Shown: positions 1 to 5,148 of the stretch, one piece after another | How positions within the stretch are numbered: position 1 is the first letter of the stretch | Layout of the letters: every line of letters begins with the position of its first letter | Source: DASQHM01 sp035632095 | GTDB taxonomy: Bacteria; Pseudomonadota; Alphaproteobacteria; Ferrovibrionales; Ferrovibrionaceae | Direction of reading: 5' to 3' | Assembly: GCA_035632095.1 (NCBI GenBank) | Contig: DASQHM010000260.1 | Coordinates: 1 to 11,560, forward strand | Length of the DNA stretch: 11,560 nucleotides | Notes under the pieces: generated by a model | What the model saw: the letters and a program-made list of their open reading frames with translations, nothing else | The model's database searches: none | What the model was told of the DNA's origin: nothing | Translations under genes and position numbers: made by a program

Positions 1-146
1 ATTGGGCGAAGCGGCTCGGCAAGCGGGCGCTGCACGCGCGGCAGATTTCTGCCCGCGGCGGCGAACTCTGGTGCGAGGAACGCGGCGCGAGAGTCTCCAT
101 CGCGGGCCATTGCGCCTTCTACATGGAAGGCGCCGTCCAACTATGA
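1..146 (+). CDS. PhzF-family isomerase/epimerase-like protein, C-terminal fragment (5' end outside window)
   Basis: The frame beginning at base 3 is open from the window edge to a TGA at 144-146 and encodes about 47 residues. It contains ARQISARGGELWCE, then RVSIAGHCAFYMEG, then a short end. This matches the conserved C-terminal strand region of the PhzF (phenazine biosynthesis-like) family, where an ARQ-S-RGGEL segment precedes an IAG segment and a final Y-x-EG. PhzF-family proteins have a diaminopimelate-epimerase fold and catalyse isomerisations; most members have no known substrate. The N-terminal half, with the catalytic glutamate, lies outside the window, so activity cannot be judged. 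The stop codon overlaps the next gene's start in an ATGA arrangement, so the two are probably cotranscribed and translationally coupled. Seen: frame and motif. Inferred: family membership from a short tail. Confidence 0.75.
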   Translation, partial: WAKRLGKRALHARQISARGGELWCEERGARVSIAGHCAFYMEGAVQL

Positions 147-631
147 TGCGCGCCGCGGCCGATCGCTTCGAAATCGTAGCGGCGACGTCCGCGCCGGATA
201 TCGCGGCGGCGAAGCGGCTCTGTCTCGAATACGCGCGTTCGCTCGACTTTTCGCTCTGCTTCCAGGATTTCGACGCCGAGATGGCGGCGTTTCCAGGCGA
301 GTACGCGCCGCCGAAGGGCGCGCTGCTGCTGGCCAAGCGCGACGGGCGGCCGGTCGGCGTCGTCGCCTTGCGCGAGATCGAAAGCGGCGTCTCCGAGATG
401 AAGCGGCTCTACCTCACGCCCGATTGCCGCAAGAGCGGCCTCGGCCGCGCGCTGGTGCAGGCGATCATCGCCGAGGCGCGCCGCCTCGGGTATCGCGCCA
501 TGCGCCTCGATACGGTCGAGCACGCCATGCGCCCGGCCATCGCGCTCTATCGCGCCCTGGGCTTTCGGGAGATCCCGCCCTATACGGTCAACCCGCAGCC
601 CGACGTGCTCTACATGGAGCTGGCGCTTTGA
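143..631 (+). CDS. GNAT-family N-acetyltransferase
   Basis: Encodes 162 residues from ATG 143; a second ATG follows at once at 146. The ATG at 143 is preferred because it overlaps the upstream stop as ATGA, although the frame stays open further upstream. Motif A of the GNAT fold is clear at residues 86-104: MKRLYLTPDCRKSGLGRAL, carrying the R-x-x-G-x-G acetyl-CoA pyrophosphate loop (R96, G99, G101). Motif B follows around 134-147 (ALYRALGFREIPPY), and the protein ends with a beta strand (LYMELAL). A single GNAT domain fills the protein, which is the usual family length. It should transfer an acetyl group from acetyl-CoA to a primary amine in the cytoplasm. The acceptor cannot be predicted. 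It sits between the PhzF-like gene and a dehydrogenase gene on the same strand, with only 38 bases to the latter. Confidence 0.92.
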   Translation: MMRAAADRFEIVAATSAPDIAAAKRLCLEYARSLDFSLCFQDFDAEMAAFPGEYAPPKGALLLAKRDGRPVGVVALREIESGVSEMKRLYLTPDCRKSGLGRALVQAIIAEARRLGYRAMRLDTVEHAMRPAIALYRALGFREIPPYTVNPQPDVLYMELAL

Positions 632-669
632 GCTAATCTCGCTCCCTGCGGCAGCGTGGGGAGGCAAGC

Positions 670-1725
670 GTGGCGCACAGGATCGCGGTCATCGCCGGCG
701 ACGGCATCGGCAAGGAAGTGGTGCCGGAAGGCATTCGCGTTTTGGAAGCGGCGGGCCGCAAATTCGGCATTCGCTTCGAATGGCGCGCGTTCGACTGGAG
801 TTGCGAGCAATATCTCGCCACCGGCCGCATGATGCCCGAAGACGGGCTGAAGCAACTTTCAGCCTACGAGTGCGTGTTCCTCGGCGCCGTCGGCCAGCCC
901 AACGTGCCCGATCACGTCTCGCTCTGGGGCCTGCTGATCCCCATGCGCCGTGGCTTCCATCAATACGTGAACCTGCGCCCGGTGCGTTTGCTGCCGGGCA
1001 TGACGTCGCCGCTCCGCGACCGGGGACCGAAGGACATCGACATGGTGATCCTGCGGGAGAACGTGGAAGGCGAGTATTCCGAAATCGGCGGCCGGCTCTA
1101 CCAGGGCAGCGACCAGGAAATGGCCATGCAGCAGACGGTGTTCACGCGCCAAGGCTGCGACCGGATCATCCGTTACGCCTTCGAGCTGGCGCGCACGCGG
1201 CCGCGCAAGCACGTGACCTCGGCCACCAAGTCGAACGGCATCATCCACACCATGCCCTACTGGGACGAGCGCTTTAAGGCCATCGCCGCGGAATATCCCG
1301 ACGTAAAGACCGCGCAGTTCCACATCGACATTCTGTGCGCGCATTTCGTGGCGCACCCGGATTGGTTCGACGTGGTGGTGGGCTCCAACCTGTTCGGCGA
1401 CATCCTGTCGGACCTCGGGCCGGCGGTCGCCGGCTCCATCGGCATCGCGCCGTCCGGCAACATCAATCCGGAGCGCAAGTTTCCGTCCATGTTCGAGCCG
1501 GTGCACGGCTCGGCGCCCGACATCGCCGGGCGCAACATCGCCAACCCCATCGGCCAGATCTGGTCCGGCGCCATGATGCTGCGGCACCTCGGCCATGGGG
1601 ATGCGGCCGACACGGTGGAAGCCGCCATCCAGCGCGTGGTCAAGGAAGGGCGCACGCTGACCCGCGATCTCGGCGGCCAGGCCTCGACCCAGGACGTAGG
1701 CAAAGCGGTGGCCGAGGCGCTGTAG
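670..1725 (+). CDS. Tartrate/D-malate-type decarboxylating dehydrogenase (isocitrate/isopropylmalate dehydrogenase family)
   Basis: Encodes 351 residues from a GTG start preceded by GGGAGG at 658-663. The N-terminal nucleotide-fold motif IAGDGIGKEVVPE (residues 8-20) marks the beta-decarboxylating dehydrogenase superfamily. Substrate-side residues are present: R93, R103 (NLRPVR), R129 and Y136 (RENVEGEY). So are the catalytic K187 (ATKSNG), D220 (HIDILC), and the metal ligands D244 and D248 (GDILSDLG). The C-terminal EPVHGSAPDIAG (276-287) belongs to the NAD-binding loop. The segment VPDHVSLWGLLIPMRRGFHQYVNLRP, in place of the LeuB or Icd equivalents, is typical of tartrate dehydrogenase / D-malate dehydrogenase (TtuC/DmlA type). 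The expected reaction is NAD-dependent oxidation and decarboxylation of D-malate or tartrate, with Mg or Mn. Which substrate dominates is not decidable here. It lies 38 bases after the GNAT gene and may share its transcript. Confidence 0.9.
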   Translation: MAHRIAVIAGDGIGKEVVPEGIRVLEAAGRKFGIRFEWRAFDWSCEQYLATGRMMPEDGLKQLSAYECVFLGAVGQPNVPDHVSLWGLLIPMRRGFHQYVNLRPVRLLPGMTSPLRDRGPKDIDMVILRENVEGEYSEIGGRLYQGSDQEMAMQQTVFTRQGCDRIIRYAFELARTRPRKHVTSATKSNGIIHTMPYWDERFKAIAAEYPDVKTAQFHIDILCAHFVAHPDWFDVVVGSNLFGDILSDLGPAVAGSIGIAPSGNINPERKFPSMFEPVHGSAPDIAGRNIANPIGQIWSGAMMLRHLGHGDAADTVEAAIQRVVKEGRTLTRDLGGQASTQDVGKAVAEAL

Positions 1726-1736
1726 GTCGCGCCGAG

Positions 1737-1917
1737 TGAACCCTCTCCGCCCTGAAAATGGGGGAAAGGCATCGACGCGGTTGCTCCGGCGTCAATAGGT
1801 GAGGTGGGTGTCGCGTCGCGGCCGTGATGTCTACGGCCCAGTCGAGGTACAACAACCTACCTCACCCGCTCGCCACGCTCGCAACCTCTCCCCCCGCACG
1901 CGGGCGGAGAGGGTTTC
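1737..1917. repeat. REP-like intergenic element with nested inverted repeats
   Basis: The gap between the convergent dehydrogenase and NIPSNAP genes is built of nested inverted repeats. The outer arms are AACCCTCTCCGCCC at 1739-1752 and its exact complement at 1902-1915; they extend to TGAA/TTCA if one base is skipped. Inner arms pair GGTGAGGTGGG (1798-1808) with CCTACCTCACC (1856-1866), 10 of 11 matching. A short GACGC/GCGTC hairpin lies at 1774-1793. The style, with CCTCACCC followed by ACCTCTCCCC and its complement, resembles repetitive extragenic palindromes common in Bradyrhizobium and relatives. Its right end just reaches the NIPSNAP stop codon. No open reading frame in it looks real. 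Copy number in the genome cannot be seen from one window. Confidence 0.6.
1883..1915. terminator. GC-rich hairpin between convergent genes, possible bidirectional terminator
   Basis: AACCTCTCC... at 1883-1896 pairs with ...GGAGAGGGTT at 1901-1915. This gives about 13 base pairs with one C/C mismatch (1892/1905), one bulged G (1911) and a four-base loop. It lies directly beyond the NIPSNAP stop (minus strand) and 158 bases beyond the dehydrogenase stop. No T run follows on either strand, so it is not a classic intrinsic terminator. It is also the right end of the REP-like element. Confidence 0.4.
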
Positions 1918-2224
1918 AATACGTCACCTGCCGGAGGAACGTGCGCTCCTCGCTCAGGATGAAGCGCTCGCGCTGGGCGAAGGCGAAGTTGGCTGCGCCG
2001 TCCTTGTCCGATCTGATCCGCGCCCGATACGCCTCGTACGCGGCGAGGCTTTCGAACGATATCAAGGCCAGCGCCACGTTGTTGGTGCCCTCGTGCGGCA
2101 TGTAATAGCCGATCAATGCGCCGCCGCAGGCGGGGATGATCTTCAGCCAGTTGCGGGCATAGGTTTCGAACGCTTCGGCCTTGAAGGGGTCGATCACGTA
2201 GCGGATGCAGCAGGTCACGGTCAT
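1916..2224 (-). CDS. NIPSNAP-family protein
   Basis: Encodes 102 residues. The ATG at 2224 is preceded on the minus strand by GGAG (2231-2234) with a six-base spacer, which fixes this start over longer open frames upstream. The whole protein is one NIPSNAP / dimeric alpha-beta-barrel domain. Visible features are CIRYVIDPFKAEAFETYAR (6-24), then IIPACGGALIGYYMPHEGTNNVA (29-51), ALISFESLAAYEAYR (53-67) and the C-terminal RFILSEERTFL (87-97). Small bacterial NIPSNAP proteins of this size are common in Alphaproteobacteria and have no assigned reaction; ferredoxin-like dimers of this fold often bind or turn over small molecules. It lies 80 bases downstream of the ArsR-type regulator on the same strand, with a hairpin between them, so it may be only partly cotranscribed. 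Confidence 0.88.
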   Translation of the reverse strand: MTVTCCIRYVIDPFKAEAFETYARNWLKIIPACGGALIGYYMPHEGTNNVALALISFESLAAYEAYRARIRSDKDGAANFAFAQRERFILSEERTFLRQVTY

Positions 2225-2276
2225 GGGTCGCTCCGTCGTCGGAAGCCGGCACACTAGCCGCGATCGAGAGAGGCAC

Positions 2277-2300
2277 GCTTCGGCCAATGCCGAAGCATTG
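2277..2300. terminator. Perfect hairpin downstream of the ArsR-type gene, with an alternative overlapping hairpin
   Basis: GCTTCGGC (2277-2284) and GCCGAAGC (2289-2296) form a perfect 8 bp stem around a CAAT loop. Overlapping it, CAATGC (2285-2290) and GCATTG (2295-2300) form a second perfect 6 bp stem around CGAA. The two cannot form together. The site begins five bases past the regulator's stop codon on the minus strand and lies 52 bases before the NIPSNAP gene. Without a T run, it could be a weak terminator or an mRNA end stabiliser. Confidence 0.45.
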
Positions 2301-2304
2301 CTAC

Positions 2305-2988
2305 TTAAGCAGAGATGTCCAATTCGCGCTTGAGCCAGGCCCGGCCCGAAGGCGTGAACGCAACGATGCGGCTGGATTTGGCCTGCTTCAGCAGGCCGCG
2401 CTCGAAGAGCATGCCGAGCAATCCGGCGCCGAGCGCGCCGGCAAGGTGCGGACGCCGCTCGCTCCAATCGAGGCAGGCGCGGGTGAGGGGGCGCGGTCCC
2501 TCCCGCAGCGCCGTCACGTCGATGCCGCAGCCGCGGAACCAGTCGCTGCCCTTGGCGGTCACGGCGAATTCTCCGTCGTGCCGGCGCAGCAAGCGCCGCC
2601 GCAGCAAGGCCTCGGCGACCGCCACGCCGATCTCGCCCGCCAGATGGTCGTAGCACCGCCGCGCCTGGCGCATGGGCTCGGGCGTCGCCACGCGGCGAGC
2701 CCGCAACTTCGGCGGCGGCGCGATCAGCGACAGCGCCTCGATGGCGCGCGCCACCGGCTCGCCGGCCAGGCGGTAATAGCGATGCCGCCCATGCTGCTCG
2801 ACGCTCAGCAAATTGCCGGCGACCAGTTGCGACAGGTGGCCGCTCATGGTCTGCGGCGTCACGTTGGCGATGTAGGCGAGCTCCGACGCCGGCAGCGCTT
2901 CGCCGCCCATGAGCGCCACGCAGATGCTGGCCCGCGACGGATCGCCGAGCAGCGCCGCGACGATCGCGATGTCGGTCTGACCGGCCAT
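2305..2988 (-). CDS. ArsR/SmtB-type winged-helix transcriptional regulator with C-terminal extension
   Basis: Encodes 227 residues from ATG 2988; an in-frame ATG eight codons upstream (3012) lacks a Shine-Dalgarno. Residues 8-75 form an ArsR-type winged helix: LLGDPSRASICVALM, the helix-turn-helix ELAYIANVTPQTMSGHLSQLVAGNLL (36-61), and the wing EQHGRHRYYRLAG (64-76). Residues 100-227 are an extra domain beginning RQARRCYDHLAGEIGVAVAEALL (107-129), a segment recurring in a subgroup of long ArsR-like regulators. It continues with FAVTAKGSDWF and a second winged-helix-like end (FERGLLKQAK...FTPSGRAWL). The metal-binding ELCVCDL of classic ArsR is absent; the cysteines are C23, C112, C154 and C172. 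The ligand is unknown. It is divergent from the NTF2-like gene, with a strong dyad between them, suggesting autoregulation and control of that gene. Confidence 0.88.
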   Translation of the reverse strand: MAGQTDIAIVAALLGDPSRASICVALMGGEALPASELAYIANVTPQTMSGHLSQLVAGNLLSVEQHGRHRYYRLAGEPVARAIEALSLIAPPPKLRARRVATPEPMRQARRCYDHLAGEIGVAVAEALLRRRLLRRHDGEFAVTAKGSDWFRGCGIDVTALREGPRPLTRACLDWSERRPHLAGALGAGLLGMLFERGLLKQAKSSRIVAFTPSGRAWLKRELDISA

Positions 2989-3021
2989 GCGTCCAGTTTT
3001 CGCCGGTCTCATTGCGCGGGT

Positions 3022-3060
3022 CAAGGATGAACGCTTCGATGTCGACCGAAGTGTTCCTTG
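3022..3060. promoter_or_regulatory. Candidate operator dyad between the divergent ArsR-type and NTF2-like genes
   Basis: The core is GAACGCTTCG (3029-3038), eight bases, then CGAAGTGTTC (3047-3056); nine of ten positions are complementary. The dyad extends outward with CAAGG (3022-3026) and CCTTG (3056-3060) if two bases are skipped on the left. The centre contains GTCGAC (3041-3046). It lies 33 bases upstream of the regulator start and 62 bases upstream of the NTF2-like start, where winged-helix dimers typically bind. On the minus strand it abuts a possible -35 box TTGACC (3019-3024). Binding is inferred. Confidence 0.6.
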
Positions 3061-3122
3061 TCCCCGTCGGACGCGGCGCAGCCTATGTTTCGCCGGAACA
3101 ACCATCGAAACGGAGCAGGACC

Positions 3123-3602
3123 ATGACCGCAGCCATGCAAATCGACACGGACGCACAGATCTACGCGGCTGGGCGCGTTTTCCATCAATGGCATGAATGC
3201 GTGAAGGCGCACGACATCGACGCCTTGATGACGCTGTATGCCGACGACGCGGTGTTCGAAAGCCCGCTGGTGCCGGCCATTCTCGACGGCCATGCATCGG
3301 GCGTGCTGCGCGGCCATGGCGAGATAAGGTCGTTTTTCGCCGCGGCCGACCGCAAGCGGCCCGTGACCATCGTGCGCGGTTTTCGCACCGGGCGCTATTT
3401 CACCGACGGCCAGACGCTGTTCTGGGAGTATCCGCGCGAAACGCCCGATGGCGATCAGCTCGAATTGGCCGAGGTGATGGACATCGACGGCGGGCTGATC
3501 CGCCACCATCGCGTCTATTGGGGTTGGATCGGCTTCCGGCAACTCTTCGGCAATCTGCTCGGCAAGCCGCGCGCCCCTCGGCCCCCGATCGTCGAAGGCT
3601 GA
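3123..3602 (+). CDS. NTF2/SnoaL-like domain protein
   Basis: Encodes 159 residues. ATG 3123 has GGAG at 3112-3115 seven bases upstream, while the longer open frame reaching back towards 3012 runs through the operator region. The protein is a single cone-shaped NTF2-like domain. It starts with a long helix (FHQWHECVKAHDIDALMTLYADDAVFESPLVP, residues 20-51), then LRGHGEIRSFFAA (62-74), then strands ending in LAEVMDIDGGLIRHHRVYWGW (115-135). The order of helix, D-A-V-F-E strand, G-H-x-x-I segment and final I-x-x-H-R-V-Y strand is characteristic. Members are steroid isomerases, polyketide cyclases, dehydratases or non-catalytic binders, and the reaction cannot be assigned. It is divergent from the ArsR-type regulator and probably under its control. 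It converges on the cytochrome c gene, whose stop lies 12 bases away. Confidence 0.85.
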   Translation: MTAAMQIDTDAQIYAAGRVFHQWHECVKAHDIDALMTLYADDAVFESPLVPAILDGHASGVLRGHGEIRSFFAAADRKRPVTIVRGFRTGRYFTDGQTLFWEYPRETPDGDQLELAEVMDIDGGLIRHHRVYWGWIGFRQLFGNLLGKPRAPRPPIVEG

Positions 3603-3609
3603 GGGGCGC
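3571..3609. terminator. Convergent hairpin overlapping the NTF2-like stop codon
   Basis: GCGCCCCTCGGCC (3571-3583) pairs with GGCTGAGGGGCGC (3597-3609) in a 13 bp stem with a single G-U position and a 13-base loop. The right arm contains the TGA of the NTF2-like gene (3600-3602). The hairpin ends five bases before the stop of the convergent cytochrome c gene. No T tract follows on either strand. It could end or protect both transcripts. Confidence 0.5.
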
Positions 3610-3614
3610 CGAAG

Positions 3615-4118
3615 CTACTTCGCGTCCGGCGGGATCACGCGCATGAAGAACGACGTCGGCTTCTGGTTCGGGCCGAAGGGTCCCGGCACCTTGTTGCTCA
3701 CCGGCGGCAGGCTCTTCAGGTAGGCGGCGACGGCATAGGCGTCGCGGTCGGTAAGCCCTGCAAAGGCGTGCCACGGCATGATGGGCGCAAGCGCGCGTCC
3801 GTCGGGCCGCTTGCCGGTGCGGATCGCGGTGACGATCTCCTTCTTGCTCCAGGCGCCGAGGCCGGTCGCTTTGTCCGGCGTCAGGTTCGGGCCGTAGAAG
3901 ACGCCGAGGTTGGGGATTTCAAATCCCACGTTGGAGCCGCCGAGAAACCGCTTCATGTCCGGCTGGCCGAGCAGCGCGCCCGGCGTGTGGCAGTCGTTGC
4001 AGGAAATCACGCCCACCAGATACTTTCCGCGCGCGACGTCGTCCGCCGCGGAGACAGGTTCGGCCGCGGCGACGGCCGCCATGGCCATTGCCGTCCCGAT
4101 CAGGATTACGCGAAGCAT
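3615..4118 (-). CDS. Secreted class I c-type cytochrome (monohaem)
   Basis: Encodes 167 residues. ATG 4118 is preceded on the minus strand by a GAGGGGGG tract at 4124-4131. Residues 1-24 form a signal peptide (MLRV, then a hydrophobic alanine-rich core, then VSA-A), so the protein is exported to the periplasm. There is one haem motif, CNDCH (C40, C43, H44), in the context GKYLVGVISCNDCHTPG. M114 in APIMPWHAFAGL is the likely sixth haem ligand. The fold then ends with DRDAYAVAAYLKSLPPV (124-140). This YL-SLPPV ending and the GPNLTPD segment (76-82) resemble cytochrome subunits and domains that take electrons from periplasmic dehydrogenases. The partner is unknown. It is the last gene of a three-gene minus-strand operon, 30 bases after the aldo/keto reductase gene. 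Confidence 0.9.
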   Translation of the reverse strand: MLRVILIGTAMAMAAVAAAEPVSAADDVARGKYLVGVISCNDCHTPGALLGQPDMKRFLGGSNVGFEIPNLGVFYGPNLTPDKATGLGAWSKKEIVTAIRTGKRPDGRALAPIMPWHAFAGLTDRDAYAVAAYLKSLPPVSNKVPGPFGPNQKPTSFFMRVIPPDAK

Positions 4119-4148
4119 GTCGCCCCCCTCGAATGAAAATGCAGCGGA

Positions 4149-5132
4149 TCAAGTATGCCCCAGCACGCGGTGCGGTTTGTAGGGCTGATTGAGCGATTTG
4201 ATTTCCTCCGGCGAAAGCTTGATGTCGAGCGCCTTCACGGCTTCTTCCAGGTGCTGCAGCTTGCTGGCTCCGACGATGGGCGAGGTGACGCCCGGCTGAT
4301 GCAGCAGCCAGGCGAGCGCCACTTGCGCGTTGGAGACGCCGCGCTTCCCCGCAATCTCGCCCACCCGTTCCACAACCTTGAAGTCGTCGTCCTGGTAATA
4401 CATGGACTGTGCGAATTCGTCGCCTTTGGCGCGAGCCGTCTCGCCGAAATCCTGGCGACGGCGGTTGCCAGCGAGGAAGCCGCGGGCGAGCGGGCTCCAC
4501 GGTATGACGCCGATACCCTCGGCGCGGCAGAGCGGGATCATCTCGCGCTCCTCCTCGCGGTAGACCATGTTGTAGTGGTTTTGCATGGTGACGAAGCGGC
4601 TGAAGCCGCGGCTGTCCGATACGGCGAGCGACTTGGCGAATTGCCACGCATACATGGACGATGCGCCGATATAGAGCGCCTTGCCCGCCTTGACCACGTC
4701 GCTCAACGCCTCCAGGGTCTCTTCCCAGGGCGTGTTCGCGTCGGCGCGGTGAATCTGATAGAGGTCGACGTAGTCGAGCTGCAGCCGCTTCAGGCTGGCG
4801 TCGATCGCATGCATGATGTGCTTGCGCGACAGGCCGCGCTCGTTCGGTGTCGGACCCATGACGTTGAACACCTTGGTCGCGACGACCACCTGTTCGCGCT
4901 TCGGGGCGAACTCCTTCAACGCGCGGCCGAGCACCGCTTCGCTTTCGCCCTGGCTGTAGACGTCGGCGGTATCGAAGAAATTGATGCCGAGCTCCAGCGC
5001 GCGTTTGATGAACGGGCGGCTTGCCGCGTCGTCCAGCACCCAATCGCGCCATTTCGAGCTGCCGTAGGTCATGGTGCCGAGGCAGATGCGGCTCACCTTC
5101 AAGCCGGTGGCGCCGAGACGTACATAGTCCAT
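4149..5132 (-). CDS. Aldo/keto reductase, YajO-like
   Basis: Encodes 327 residues. ATG 5132 has GGGAGGG (5141-5147) upstream on the minus strand. The catalytic tetrad of the aldo/keto reductase TIM barrel is complete: D54 and Y59 (FFDTADVY), K87 (VVVATK) and H128 (YQIHRAD). Family signatures include GINFFDTADVYSQGESE (49-65) and the nicotinamide-side IGASSM (155-160). The C-terminal NADP-binding segment is SPIVGASKLQHLEEAV (284-299). Several stretches resemble E. coli YajO as I remember it, including HYNMVYREEEREMIPLC, VIPWSPLARG and the ending PYKPHRVLGH, and the length is nearly the same. YajO has been linked to 1-deoxyxylulose 5-phosphate formation, but that role should not be transferred on sequence alone. 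The expected reaction is NADPH-dependent reduction of an aldehyde or ketone. It is the middle gene of the operon, 16 bases after the aminotransferase. Confidence 0.93.
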   Translation of the reverse strand: MDYVRLGATGLKVSRICLGTMTYGSSKWRDWVLDDAASRPFIKRALELGINFFDTADVYSQGESEAVLGRALKEFAPKREQVVVATKVFNVMGPTPNERGLSRKHIMHAIDASLKRLQLDYVDLYQIHRADANTPWEETLEALSDVVKAGKALYIGASSMYAWQFAKSLAVSDSRGFSRFVTMQNHYNMVYREEEREMIPLCRAEGIGVIPWSPLARGFLAGNRRRQDFGETARAKGDEFAQSMYYQDDDFKVVERVGEIAGKRGVSNAQVALAWLLHQPGVTSPIVGASKLQHLEEAVKALDIKLSPEEIKSLNQPYKPHRVLGHT

Positions 5133-5148
5133 CGATGAACCCTCCCGT

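Noticed and set aside
2..142. N-terminal extension of the GNAT protein to the window edge
   Set aside because: That stretch codes for the PhzF C-terminus in another frame, and the GNAT domain begins after the ATG at 143.
1739..1915. CRISPR array or tRNA in the repeat-rich gap
   Set aside because: The repeats are inverted pairs rather than regularly spaced direct repeats, and no cloverleaf with a T-arm sequence is present.
3058..3089. TTGTCC/TATGTT as the NTF2-like gene promoter
   Set aside because: The spacing is 20 bases and the -35 is poor, so I did not list it as a feature.
2305..3297. A longer start for the ArsR-type gene, reaching into the NTF2-like gene
   Set aside because: The extra N-terminus would cross the operator dyad and the start of the divergent gene and is arginine-rich without domain similarity. 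The domain begins right after the chosen ATG.
4155..5138. A 327-codon plus-strand open frame opposite the aldo/keto reductase gene
   Set aside because: The minus-strand reading has the full catalytic tetrad and a Shine-Dalgarno. The plus-strand product has no domain I recognise.
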